From: Janibacter indicus
GTDB taxonomy: Bacteria > Actinomycetota > Actinomycetes > Actinomycetales > Dermatophilaceae
DNA: 64,000 bases
Assembly: GCF_900176385.1 (NCBI RefSeq)
Contig: NZ_FWXN01000007.1
Location: 62,001-126,000, forward strand
Direction: 5' to 3'
Below the pieces are notes generated by a model that worked only from the letters and a program-made list of their open reading frames with translations, did not search any database and was not told the DNA's origin. This document shows, one piece after another, positions 17,386-26,900 of this stretch. Numbering within the stretch: the stretch's first letter is position 1; every line of letters begins with the position of its first letter. The translations under genes were made by a program, and so were the position numbers.

Positions 17386-17897
17386 CAGGCCTCCCTCCCG
17401 ACCTGCTCGGCGAGTCGCTGCGCGACGGCCTCGGTCGCAGCGACGAGCTCGTGGTCGTCGGGGTCGCACCCGCGACCGACGATCGTCTGGGCGATCACCC
17501 GGTCGCTCGTGAGGTCCTTGCGCAGGACGACCCGCGCCCGTCGAGCACGGTCGAGGGTGACCTCCTCGACGAGCACGACGCTCGCCTGCACCCGCTCATG
17601 GAAGGCGTCGGGGACGCCGCCGGGCTCGCTGAGGGTCCACGTGCCGGCCGGGCCGCCGTCGACCCAGGTCACGGTGAGCACGTCGGTCTCGGGGTCCCAC
17701 CGACCGCGGTCGACGAGGTGCCACGGCCGCCCCTCGGCCAGCTCGCCGCCGGGCACGACGAGTCGGTGCGAGGTGATGACGACGACCTCGTCGCCGGCTG
17801 CCGCCGTCGCGAGGACCCGCTCACCGCGAGCGAGCTCGACACCGTCGGGAACGGGCACCGCGCGTGCCCGCTGGCGCCGGGACCACATGGGGCTCAC
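17385..17897 (-). CDS. hypothetical protein between dnaG and dioxygenase
   Basis: A 170-residue soluble protein. The segment LARGERVLATAAAGDEVVVITSHRLVV resembles the short PH-like 'membrane protein/regulator' domains seen near actinobacterial dnaG, but I cannot name the family. GTG start overlaps the dnaG TGA (GTGA) and its TGA overlaps the next ATG, so dnaG, this gene and the dioxygenase form one coupled operon. Confidence 0.75.
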   Translation of the reverse strand: MSPMWSRRQRARAVPVPDGVELARGERVLATAAAGDEVVVITSHRLVVPGGELAEGRPWHLVDRGRWDPETDVLTVTWVDGGPAGTWTLSEPGGVPDAFHERVQASVVLVEEVTLDRARRARVVLRKDLTSDRVIAQTIVGRGCDPDDHELVAATEAVAQRLAEQVGREA

Positions 17898-19816
17898 TGG
17901 GCCTCCTCACGCAGGGCGGCCCGCTGCCGCTGCAGGTCGTAGAGCGCCTGTCCCAGCTGACGGCGCTGGTCAGGGTCGGACTGCGGGTCGGTGTCGAGCT
18001 GCCGCAGGCGCGAGGTGGCCTCGGCGATCCGATGCTGCAGGGCCACCTCGCGGACCCGCACGAGGAGCGAGCGGGTGTAGTGCGGCGGCGGTAGACCGGT
18101 CGAGGAGTCGTGGACGACGGGCAGGGGTGCGACCGACAGCTCGGCGAGGAGCGCCGAGGCCGCCAGAGGGGTCGCCTCGTCGACCCGGGCGTGCCACGCC
18201 GTCTGCGTCAGCCCCTCGACGAGTGGGCCCACGGAGCGGATCGCGTCGAAGACCGCCCGGTGGGCAGGCGCGGAGAAACCCTGCGGGTCGACCTCGTCGA
18301 GGTCCTGCGAGGTGAAGAGCGATGGGTGCTGGAGCATCGACTGGAGGAGCTGGCGCTCGGTGAGCACCACCGGGTCGCGCAGGTCGGGGGCGGGCACCCC
18401 GCCAGCCGCCTCGGCCGCCGTCGGCTCCGGGGCGTCGACCTGGGTGCGGTGCTCCCCCTTCGCCTCGTCGCGCGCCTGGACCCGCCCGGCACGGGTCACG
18501 GCCTCACGCATCTGCTCGACCTCGACCCCGACCCAGCCGGCGACGGTGCGCACGTACTCCGGGCGCAGGGCGCTGTCGCGGATGCTGTTGATGATCGGCG
18601 CGACCGCGCCCATCCCCCGCACCCGCCCCTCGGCGGTGTCGAGGTCGAAGCGGCCCAGCGTGGTGCGGACGGCGAACTCGAACATCGGCACCGCGTCGGC
18701 GACGAGCTCGCACACGGCGAGGTCACCCTCACGCAGTCGCAGGTCGCAGGGGTCCATGCCGTCCTTGGCCACGGCGACGTAGCTCTGGCTGGCCCACTTG
18801 TCGTCCTGGGCGTAGGCCTTCATCGCGGCCTCCTGGCCCGCCTTGTCTCCGTCGAAGGTGAAGACGACCTTGGCCGGGGCCTGGTCGGCCTCGTCGCGCA
18901 CGATGCGCCGCAGCACCTTGATGTGGTCGGCGCCGAAGGCCGTGCCGCACGTCGCGACCGCGCCCTCGACCCCTGAGAGGTGGGCGGCCATGACGTCGGT
19001 GTAGCCCTCGACGACGACGGCCAGGCGCTCGTCGCGGATCGACTTCTTGGCCAGGTCGAGGCCGTAGAGGACGCTCGACTTCTTGTAGATCGGCGTCTCG
19101 GTGGTGTTGAGGTACTTGGCGCCGATGCGGTCGTTGTCCCACAGGCGGCGGGCACCGAAGCCGATGGTGTCGCCGGTGATGTCGCGGATCGGCCAGACGA
19201 GCCGGCCGCGGAAGCGGTCGTAGAGGCCCCGCGAGCCCTTGCCGCACAGGCCACCGATGGTCAGCTCGTCGTCGGTGAAGCCCTTCGCGCGAAGGTGCCG
19301 GGCCAGCTCCTCACCGCCGCGGGGTGCGTAGCCGATGCCGAAGAGCTTGGCCTCGGGCGAGGCAAAGCCCCTCTCCCGCAGGAAGTCCCGCCCGATGCGC
19401 GCCTCGGGCGAGCCGAGCAGCCGCTCGTGGTAGAACTCCGCGGCGGCTCTGTGCGCCTCGAGCAGACGACCCCGCTTGCCCAGCCCCACGCCGTCGCGGG
19501 GGCCGCCGCCCTCCTCGTAGCGCAGCTCCATGCCGAGCTTGCCGGCGAGTCGCTCGACGGCCTCGGCGAAGGTCAGGTGGTCGAGCTTTTGCACGAAGGA
19601 GATGACGTCGCCGCCCTCGCCGCAGCCGAAGCAGTGGTAGGCACCGACGGTCTCGCGCACGGTGAAGCTCGGCGTCTTTTCGTCGTGGAAGGGGCACAGA
19701 CCCTTCATCGAGCCGATGCCGGCCGGGCGCAGGCTCACGTGCTCGCGGACGATGTCGGTGATCGACGAGCGCTCCTTGACCGCCTGCACGTCCTCGGCGC
19801 GGATCCGTCCCGCCAC
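17894..19816 (-). CDS. dnaG: DNA primase
   Basis: A 640-residue primase that makes RNA primers at the replication fork. CHC2 zinc finger at residues 41-65 (C41-P-F-H44 ... C62-F-G-C65). Catalytic TOPRIM core with VVVEGYTDVMAAH and VFTFDGDKAGQEAA. The C-terminal third is the DnaB-helicase-binding region. GTG at 19816 gives the usual actinobacterial opening (AGRIRAEDVQAVKER) and has a purine-rich GGAGCGAGG upstream; the 6-residue longer frame to 19834 is less likely. Its probable -10 (TAGACT, complement of 19851-19856) is overlapped by an IS target site. Confidence 0.96.
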   Translation of the reverse strand: MAGRIRAEDVQAVKERSSITDIVREHVSLRPAGIGSMKGLCPFHDEKTPSFTVRETVGAYHCFGCGEGGDVISFVQKLDHLTFAEAVERLAGKLGMELRYEEGGGPRDGVGLGKRGRLLEAHRAAAEFYHERLLGSPEARIGRDFLRERGFASPEAKLFGIGYAPRGGEELARHLRAKGFTDDELTIGGLCGKGSRGLYDRFRGRLVWPIRDITGDTIGFGARRLWDNDRIGAKYLNTTETPIYKKSSVLYGLDLAKKSIRDERLAVVVEGYTDVMAAHLSGVEGAVATCGTAFGADHIKVLRRIVRDEADQAPAKVVFTFDGDKAGQEAAMKAYAQDDKWASQSYVAVAKDGMDPCDLRLREGDLAVCELVADAVPMFEFAVRTTLGRFDLDTAEGRVRGMGAVAPIINSIRDSALRPEYVRTVAGWVGVEVEQMREAVTRAGRVQARDEAKGEHRTQVDAPEPTAAEAAGGVPAPDLRDPVVLTERQLLQSMLQHPSLFTSQDLDEVDPQGFSAPAHRAVFDAIRSVGPLVEGLTQTAWHARVDEATPLAASALLAELSVAPLPVVHDSSTGLPPPHYTRSLLVRVREVALQHRIAEATSRLRQLDTDPQSDPDQRRQLGQALYDLQRQRAALREEAQ

Positions 19817-19857
19817 TGGCCACCTCGCTCCCACGTCGATCGTGGTCCCGAGTCTAG

Positions 19858-19869
19858 GGCGTGTTGCTA
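19858..19869 (+). repeat. left terminal inverted repeat of the IS5-family element
   Basis: Twelve bases GGCGTGTTGCTA, exactly complementary to 21147-21158. It starts directly after the CTAG duplication. Confidence 0.9.
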
Positions 19870-19904
19870 AAGGTCCGATCGCAGTGATCGGTCACGCTTG
19901 AGGC

Positions 19905-20809
19905 ATGTCGCGTGACGTGGTCTCCGATGATGCATGGGCTGAGATCGAGCCGCTCTTCCCGCGAGCGAAGCCGAGAGGGCGTCCGCCGGCGGATCGTCGG
20001 GTCGTGGTGGAGGCGGTGGCGTGGCGGTTCCGGACAGGGGCTCCGTGGCGGGACCTGCCGGAACGGTTCGGCAACTGGAACACGATCTACAAGAACTTCA
20101 ACCGGTGGTCCGAGCAGGGGGTGTGGGCGCGGGGTGTTGGAGAAGACGCAATCCCTCGCACGCGAGTCCGGGGATCTGGACTGGGTCGCGTCGATCGATT
20201 CGACGATCGTGCGCGTACACCAGCACGGTGCGACACTTCCGCGCACCACAGGGGGATCAGTCGAACTACAAAAAGTTCGGTGAGGAACCGCCCGACCACG
20301 CAATCGGCCGATCCCGCGGTGGGCTGACGACGAAGAATCACCTGGTCTGCGACGGGAAGGGCCGAGCCCTCGCGTTCATCCTCACTCCCGGGCAGGCTGC
20401 GGACACCAGCATGCTGAGCGCGACGCTGAGCGAGATCCGCGTCCCAGGCGCGAGGGGCAGGCCACGGTCAAGGCCGGACCGGGTGCTCGCGGATAAGGGC
20501 TACCCGTCCAAGGCGAACCGGGCGTGGCTGCGTCAGCGCGGGATCGCGGCGACAATACCCGAGCGCGACGATCAGATCGCTCGCCGCCGCAAGCGCCGCG
20601 GGCGACCGATCGACTTCGGCGAGCAGCAACGGGACCGCTACCGTGATCGCAACGTCGTCGAGAGATGCTTCAACAAACTCAAGCAGTGGCGCGGAATCGC
20701 GATGCGCTCAGACAAGACCGCCCGCAACTACCACGCCGGACTCTGCCTCGCCGCGACGCTCCACTGGATCTGCACTGGCAGGGGGTCGCACCCTAGGATC
20801 GGCAAATGA
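19905..20809 (+). pseudogene. IS5-family transposase, frame-disrupted
   Basis: The homologous reading moves through three frames. Frame one from ATG 19905 gives the N-terminal DUF4096-like part (DDAWAEIEPLFP ... NWNTIYKNFNRW) to about 20133. Frame two gives EKTQSLARESGDLDWVASIDSTIVRVHQH with the first catalytic Asp (to about 20275). Frame three gives PDHAIGRSRGGLTTKNHL, VLADKGYPS (second Asp) and RDRNVVERCFNKLKQWRG (catalytic Glu region) to the stop at 20809. Each step is +1, the first at an extra G in GCGGGGTG. A single programmed -1 shift would skip the first catalytic segment, so I call it broken; sequencing error is the alternative. Confidence 0.75.
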
Positions 20810-21105
20810 CCAACGACATCGAGATCGAGCTCTGCTGCTTTCTATGGGCGCACGAAGGCGAGGCCCTCAGCCTTTCTGCCTATGAGGACCGGGTGCTCGC
20901 CCTTGTTCCCGCCCATGGTGGAGAGGTCATCCGCCGCGCTGTGAGCGATGGATCGAATGGTCGACCGCACGAGGTCCAGCTCTACCGCTTCCCGAATCAG
21001 ACCGCGCTTGACGCGTACCTCGCCGATCCCGCACGCCTGGCCCTCGCAAACGACCGAGACCAGGCCATCGCCCGAACCGAACTGTTCCCCGTGTCGCTTC
21101 GCTGA
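20806..21105 (+). CDS. IS cargo protein, DUF1330-like ferredoxin-fold
   Basis: A 99-residue protein encoded inside the IS, between the transposase and the right repeat. ATG overlaps the transposase stop (ATGA), so it would be coupled to it. The pattern EIELCCFLWAHEGEALSLSAYEDRVLALVPAHGGEVIRRA ... LYRFPNQTALDAYLADPARLALAND is that of small dimeric alpha/beta-barrel proteins such as DUF1330. Role unknown; it is not a transposition protein I recognise. Codon use is slightly less GC-extreme than neighbours. Confidence 0.7.
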   Translation: MTNDIEIELCCFLWAHEGEALSLSAYEDRVLALVPAHGGEVIRRAVSDGSNGRPHEVQLYRFPNQTALDAYLADPARLALANDRDQAIARTELFPVSLR

Positions 21106-21146
21106 CCGGCCGCGCTGTCCCTGCCACTCCATCGCCAACTCGGATA

Positions 21147-21158
21147 TAGCAACACGCC
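21147..21158 (-). repeat. right terminal inverted repeat of the IS5-family element
   Basis: TAGCAACACGCC, exact complement of the left end, followed by the second CTAG. Confidence 0.9.
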
Positions 21159-21190
21159 CTAGGTCGCGCCACCGACGCCAGCGGCCCCGG

Positions 21191-21631
21191 TCACCAGGGG
21201 ATCGGCCGCAGCCCCTCGACGAAGGGGGTGAAGCCGGCGGTGACGCGGGTGGCCGCCTCCTCCTCGTGGGCCCACGACCACACCGACCCCGGGGCCTCGC
21301 CCGCGATCGCGAGGCAGACGAGGTCGCCGGCGTCGTTGGTGCCGATGGGCGTCAGGTCGTCCGGGACCCGGCCGGCGTAGACCTTGCGCGAGCGGAGCAG
21401 GTCGAGCTCGGCGTGCTCGACGCCCAGCCCGAAGAAGATCGTCACCACCGGGTGGGTGGCCTCGTCGACGTCCAGGTCGTCGGTGCCGTACTTGAGGTCG
21501 TCCTCGGTGACGCCACCACCGTTGGCGCGCAGCCACTCCCGGTAGTCGCCGGGCAGGGGTGAGCCGATCTGCGCCTCGAGCGCCGCGAGCGCGGCGTCGT
21601 CGGGTGCGGCGTAGCGGGTGCGGAAGTCCAT
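21191..21631 (-). CDS. SMI1/KNR4-type immunity protein
   Basis: A 146-residue protein of the SMI1/KNR4 (SUKH) superfamily, the commonest immunity fold of polymorphic toxins. The hallmark is LEAQIGSPLPGDYREWLRANGGG near residues 20-42, followed by VVTIFFGLG and the C-terminal VTAGFTPFVEGL. ATG at 21631 overlaps the toxin stop (TGATG). Tight coupling to a nuclease toxin gene indicates it neutralises that toxin. A TTG at 21634 is an alternative start. Confidence 0.88.
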   Translation of the reverse strand: MDFRTRYAAPDDAALAALEAQIGSPLPGDYREWLRANGGGVTEDDLKYGTDDLDVDEATHPVVTIFFGLGVEHAELDLLRSRKVYAGRVPDDLTPIGTNDAGDLVCLAIAGEAPGSVWSWAHEEEAATRVTAGFTPFVEGLRPIPW

Positions 21632-22548
21632 CAATCGCTCGTCTCGGCTCCGTTGTGCTTGTGCAGTGACCGTCCCCCAGCATGCTTGACCGCCGCGTGC
21701 AGGTCACGCGGGATGAGGATCAGCTCACCGCGCCCGGTCTCGGGGTCGTAGGCGTGGGTGTGGTGCCACACCCAGTCCTCCTGCAGCTCCTTGGCCGTGT
21801 CCTTGTCGATGCCGGCGGCCTCGTAGGCCAGTCGGATGTCCTTGCTCGACGTCGTGGTCAGCTCGACGAGCACCGGCGGGTACTCCGTGCTGGCATAGGG
21901 GTAGAAGTTCGGGAAGCCGAACTCGTCGATCTCGACGCCGTCGGGGTAGGCCTCCTGCAGCTCCTCGCTCCACTGCGGCCCGTGCTCCTCGGACGTCTCC
22001 TCGCTCCAGTCCGGCCCGCCGTAGGTCTTCCCGGCGAAGTCGCCATTGGGCACCCCCCGCCCGCTGACGACCGCCGTCCCGTCCTCCGGGTCGACGTCCC
22101 ACGCGGGGTTGACCCCGTCGGTGTGCTCATCGCGCCACCGCTGCGCCGCGTCCCGGGTCATCGCCCCGGTCTCGGGGTCGACGTCGGCGAGCGCCTCGCG
22201 CGGCGCCGGGTTGGTGTCCTCGGCGACCTTGAGCGGCGTCGTCGAGGACGCGAGGACGAAGGGTGCGGCCCCTCCCCCTTCGTCGGAGGCCGTCTCCTGA
22301 TCGGCGGCCTGACGCAGCAGGGTCGCGCTCGCCTCCTCGAGCGCCGCCCCGGCGCCGACGAGCGCGGGCGTCAGGTCCGCCCACGAGCGCAGGAGGAACT
22401 CGGCATCACCTCCCCACCAGACCTCCCCGAGCACGCCCGCGCTGGCCGTCCCCGCGACACGGACCTCCTCGACGTCGCCGGCGCAGCCGCGCAGCGCCTG
22501 CGCGACCTCGCGGACCCGCGCCGCGTCCATCCCCTGCATGACCGTCAC
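21631..22548 (-). CDS. WXG-type polymorphic toxin with WHH/HNH-like nuclease end
   Basis: A 305-residue toxin. Residues 1-85 are a helical WXG-type trafficking domain (GMDAARVREVAQAL, W44-x-G46) shared with the proteins at 59007 and 62447. The middle (100-200) is acidic linker. The C-terminus is a treble-clef nuclease of the WHH group: GFPNFYPYAS at 211-220, W261-H-H263, IPRDLHAAVKHAGG at 279-292. It probably cuts DNA or RNA of competitor cells after export by a type VII-like system; no export genes are in this window. The start is a GTG without a clear ribosome site. Confidence 0.85.
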   Translation of the reverse strand: MTVMQGMDAARVREVAQALRGCAGDVEEVRVAGTASAGVLGEVWWGGDAEFLLRSWADLTPALVGAGAALEEASATLLRQAADQETASDEGGGAAPFVLASSTTPLKVAEDTNPAPREALADVDPETGAMTRDAAQRWRDEHTDGVNPAWDVDPEDGTAVVSGRGVPNGDFAGKTYGGPDWSEETSEEHGPQWSEELQEAYPDGVEIDEFGFPNFYPYASTEYPPVLVELTTTSSKDIRLAYEAAGIDKDTAKELQEDWVWHHTHAYDPETGRGELILIPRDLHAAVKHAGGRSLHKHNGAETSD

Positions 22549-22620
22549 GCGCCCGACCGTGGCAGGACCCGGCGGGCCGCGGGAATGGGGAGGACTCCCC
22601 TGTCACCGGGAGTTCACCCG

Positions 22621-23853
22621 TCAGTCGCAGTGCGCCGCGTGCAGGGCGAGGGCACGCACGTCGGTCAGGCTCGCCACCTGGTCGACGACGACCCGCAGCC
22701 GGGCCGAGTCGTCCTGCGCCGCAGCGAGATCGGGGCGCAGGTCGGCGTCGACCCGCGCCGCGGGGTCCGCGGCGAACCATCGGGCGAGGTCGGCGACGAC
22801 CGCGCGCTGGTGCGCATACTCGTCGTCACGCTCGCCGGAGAACATGACGAAGTGCGCGGCCACGGCCTTGAGCACCGCGACCTCGGCACGCGAGTCGTCG
22901 GGGACGACGAGACGGGCGTCGTAGCGCCCGAGGTCGCCGGGCCCGTGCACGGCGCGGGTCGCCTGCTCGGCGGCGTGGACGAAGCGTCCGATGATCCGTG
23001 AGGTCATGTCCTTGAGCCCCGCGAGGCCGGCGCGCGACCCGTCGTAGTGCTCGGGCACGGCACCGGTGGCGAGGATCCGCTCGAGCCCCTCGCCGACGGC
23101 GTCCCGACCGAGGTCGGCGGCGAAGAAGCGCACCGCCATGTCGAGCACCGCCTCGGTGTCCTCCGCGTCGCGCAGCCGGCGCAGGTCCAGCCGGCCGGAG
23201 GCGACGGCGTCCTCGACGTCGTGGACCGAGTAGGCGACGTCGTCGGACCAGTCCATGACGTCGGCCTCCAGGCAGCGCACGAGGCCACCGGGGCTCCCTT
23301 CGCGCATCCAGTCGAAGACGGGCAGGTCGTCCTCGTAGACGCCGAACTTCGGTGTGGGAGCGGGGCCGCGACCCCGCCGCCACGGGTACTTCGTGGCCGC
23401 GTCGAGGCTCGCGCGGGTGAGGTTGAGGCCGGCGGGCCGCCCGTCGGGGTGGACCCGCTTGGGCTCGAGCCGGGTGAGGATGCGCAGCGTCTGCGCATTG
23501 CCCTCGAAGCCGCCGATGTCGGCCGCGACCTCGTCGAGCGCCGTCTCGCCGTTGTGACCGAAGGGGGGATGCCCCAGGTCGTGCGCGAGGCAGGCGACCT
23601 CGACGACATCGGCCGCGCACCCGAGCGCACCGCCGAACTCGCGGCCGATCTGGGCCACCTCGAGGCTGTGCGTCAGCCGGTTGCGCACGAAGTCGTCGCT
23701 GCCCGGGCCGAGCACCTGGGTCTTGGCCGAGAGGCGTCGCAGAGCCGCGGAGTGGATGAGCCGCCCGCGGTCGCGCGCGAAGTCGTCACGGTCGGCGCGC
23801 TTGTGCACCGGGTCCTCGGAGACCCACCGCTCCCGGTCGCTGCTCTCGCTCAC
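22621..23853 (-). CDS. dgt: dGTP triphosphohydrolase-like HD protein
   Basis: A 410-residue HD-domain phosphohydrolase that removes triphosphate from dNTPs. The metal site is clear: RNRLTHSLEVAQIGRE (H), VACLAHDLGHPPFGHNGE (HD), and MDWSDDVAYSVHDVED (D). This matches the actinobacterial deoxyguanosinetriphosphate triphosphohydrolase-like family normally near dnaG. GTG at 23853 lies 7 bases after TAGGCT (complement of 23861-23866) with no Shine-Dalgarno, so leaderless translation is likely. Confidence 0.92.
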   Translation of the reverse strand: MSESSDRERWVSEDPVHKRADRDDFARDRGRLIHSAALRRLSAKTQVLGPGSDDFVRNRLTHSLEVAQIGREFGGALGCAADVVEVACLAHDLGHPPFGHNGETALDEVAADIGGFEGNAQTLRILTRLEPKRVHPDGRPAGLNLTRASLDAATKYPWRRGRGPAPTPKFGVYEDDLPVFDWMREGSPGGLVRCLEADVMDWSDDVAYSVHDVEDAVASGRLDLRRLRDAEDTEAVLDMAVRFFAADLGRDAVGEGLERILATGAVPEHYDGSRAGLAGLKDMTSRIIGRFVHAAEQATRAVHGPGDLGRYDARLVVPDDSRAEVAVLKAVAAHFVMFSGERDDEYAHQRAVVADLARWFAADPAARVDADLRPDLAAAQDDSARLRVVVDQVASLTDVRALALHAAHCD

Positions 23854-23969
23854 GCGGGTGAGCCTACGTCGGCCGGGGCGGACCCAGCTTGCGGAACACC
23901 CCCTGTGCCGGGAGCGGCATCGCGACTAGCGTTGGCACGACCCATGGCCGACACACCCCGGAGGCTCCC

Positions 23970-26900
23970 ATGTTCCGCAAGATCCTCGTCGCCAACCGAG
24001 GCGAGATCGCCATCCGCGCCTTCCGCGCGGCCACCGAGGTCGACGCGACGACCGTCGCCGTCTACCCGGTCGAGGACCGCCTCTCCGAGCACCGGATGAA
24101 GGCCGACGAGGCCTACGTCATCGGCGAGGAGGGCCACCCGGTCCGCGCCTACCTCGACCCCGAGGAGATCGTGCGGGTGGCCCGCGAGGCCGACGTCGAC
24201 GCGATCTACCCGGGCTACGGGTTCCTCTCCGAGAACCCGCAGCTCGCCGAGGAGTGCGCGCGCCACGGCATCACCTTCATCGGTCCCCCGGCCGAGGTCC
24301 TCGAGCTCACCGGCAACAAGGCCCGCGCGATCGCCGCGGCGAAGGAGGCCGGCCTGCCGACCCTCGACGGCGCCGAGGCGACGACCGACCTCGACGCCCT
24401 CGAGCGCGCCGCGGAGGAGATCGGGTTCCCCGTCTTCGTCAAGGCGGTGAGCGGCGGCGGTGGCCGCGGCATGCGGCGCGTCGAGCGCCGCGAGGACCTG
24501 CGCGGGGCCCTCGAGGCCGCCCAGCGCGAGGCCGAGTCGGCCTTCGGCGACCCGACCCTCTACCTCGAGGAGGCGGTCGTCAACCCGCGGCACATCGAGG
24601 TCCAGGTCGTCGGTGACGCCAGCGGTGAGGTCCTCCACTTCTTCGAGCGGGACTGCTCGGTGCAGCGGCGCCACCAGAAGGTCGTCGAGATCGCCCCGGC
24701 GCCCAACCTCGACCCCGACCTGCGCGAGCGGATGTGCGCCGACGCGGTGCGTTTCGCGAAGTCCATCGGCTACGTCAACGCCGGCACCGTCGAGTTCCTC
24801 CTCGGAGAGGACGGCCGCTACGTCTTCATCGAGATGAACCCGCGCATCCAGGTCGAGCACACCGTGACCGAGGAGGTCACCGAGGTCGACCTCGTCGTCA
24901 TGCAGCTGCGGATCGCGGCCGGCGCGACCCTCGCCGAGCTCGGCATGCGCCAGGAGGACATCGGCACGCACGGCTTCGCCCTGCAGTGCCGGATCACGAC
25001 CGAGGACCCGGCCAACGGGTTCCGCCCCGACTCGGGCACGATCTCCGCCTACCGCTCCGCCGGCGGCTCCGGGGTGCGCCTCGACGGCGGCACGACCTTC
25101 GTCGGGGCCGAGGTGAGCGCCCACTTCGACTCGATGCTCGTCAAGCTCACCTGCCGCGCCCGCACCTTCCCGCTCGCGGTCCGCCGGGCCCGACGGGCGC
25201 TCGCCGAGTTCCGCGTCCGCGGGGTCGCGACCAACCTCCCCTTCCTCGAGGCGGTGCTCGCCGACCCCGACTTCCAGGCCGGCCGGGTCACGACGAGCTT
25301 CATCGACGAGCGCCCCGAGCTGCTCGAGGCCCCGACGGGCAAGGACCGGGCGACCAAGCTGCTCACCTACCTCGCCGACGTCACGGTCAACCAGCCGCAC
25401 GGCCCGCGCACGAGCGACCTGCGCCCGAGGACCAAGCTGCCGCAGCTGCCGCAGGGCGAGCGCCCCGAGGGCAGCCGTGACCGCCTCCTGCGGCTCGGCC
25501 CCGCCGGCTTCGCCGCCGACCTGCGCTCCCGCACCGACGTCCCGGTGACCGACACGACCTTCCGCGACGCCCACCAGTCGCTGCTCGCCACCCGCGTGCG
25601 CACCCGCGACCTGCTCCACGTCGCCGAGCACGTCTCCCGGCTCACCCCCCAGCTGCTGTCCGTCGAGGCCTGGGGCGGCGCGACCTACGACGTCGCCCTG
25701 CGCTTCCTCCACGAGGACCCGTGGGAGCGGCTCTCGGCCCTGCACGAGGCGATGCCCAACGTCGCCCTCCAGATGCTCCTGCGCGGGCGCAACACCGTCG
25801 GCTACACGCCCTACCCGACGAGCGTCACCGACGCCTTCGTCGCCGAGGCCGCCCGCAGCGGCTTGTCGATCTTCCGCATCTTCGACGCGCTCAACGACGT
25901 CGACCAGATGCGCCCCGCGATCGAGTCGGTGCTCGCGACCGACACCGCGGTCGCCGAGGTCGCCCTGTGCTACACCGGCAACCTCCTCGACCCGGGCGAG
26001 GAGATCTACACGCTCGACTACTACCTGCGCCTCGCCGAACGGATCGTCGACGCCGGCGCGCACGTCCTCGCGATCAAGGACATGGCCGGGCTGCTGCGCG
26101 CCCCCGCGGCGGCCCGACTCGTGACCGCGCTGCGCGACCGGTTCGACCTCCCGGTGCACCTGCACACCCACGACACCGCGGGCGGCCAGATCGGCACCCT
26201 CCTCGCGGCGATCGGGGCCGGCGTCGACGCCGTCGACGCGGCGAGCGCGACGATGGCCGGCACCACCTCGCAGCCCTCGCTGTCCGCCCTCGTCGCGGCG
26301 ACCGACGGTACCGACCGGCCGACCGGCCTGGACATCGAGCAGGTCTTCGCGCTCGAGCCCTACTGGGAGGGCGTGCGGCGCCTCTACGCGCCCTTCGAGT
26401 CCGGGCTGGCCTCCCCCACCGGCCGCGTCTACCGGCACGAGATTCCCGGCGGGCAGCTGTCCAACCTGCGCCAGCAGGCGATCGCCCTCGGCCTCGGCGA
26501 GCGCTTCGAGGAGGTCGAGGACATGTACGCGGCCGCCGACGCGATGCTCGGCCACATCGTCAAGGTGACGCCGAGCAGCAAGGTCGTCGGCGACCTCGCG
26601 CTCTCCCTCGTCGGCCTGGGCGCCGACCCGGCGCAGTTCGAGGCCGACCCGGCCCGCTTCGACATCCCCGACTCGGTCATCGGGTTCCTCCGCGGCGACC
26701 TCGGCGACCCGCCCGGCGGGTGGCCCGAGCCCTTCCGCAGCAAGGCGCTCGAAAGCCGCCGCGAGCACCCGCCGACCGCCGATCTCACCCCCGAGCAGGA
26801 GCAGGCCCTGCGCGACGCCCCGCGCGAGACGCTCAACGAGCTGCTCTTCCCCGGCCCGACCCAGGAGATGCGCACCGCCCGGGCGAGCTTCGGCGACACC

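Larger units (their letters stand above)
19854..21162 (+). mobile_element. IS5-family insertion sequence with cargo gene and CTAG duplication
   Basis: The element runs from 19858 to 21158 (1301 bp). Perfect 12-bp terminal inverted repeats, GGCGTGTTGCTA (19858-19869) and TAGCAACACGCC (21147-21158), are flanked by a CTAG direct repeat (19854-19857 and 21159-21162), read as the target duplication. Inside are an IS5-type DDE transposase broken over three frames and a 99-residue non-transposase gene. The size is larger than the common IS5-type element because of the cargo gene. Intact ends and duplication indicate a recent insertion. Confidence 0.9.

Noticed and set aside
19905-20809. Functional transposase through one programmed -1 shift
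   Set aside because: A direct -1 shift from the first to the third frame would lose the segment with the first catalytic Asp, which is readable only in the second frame.
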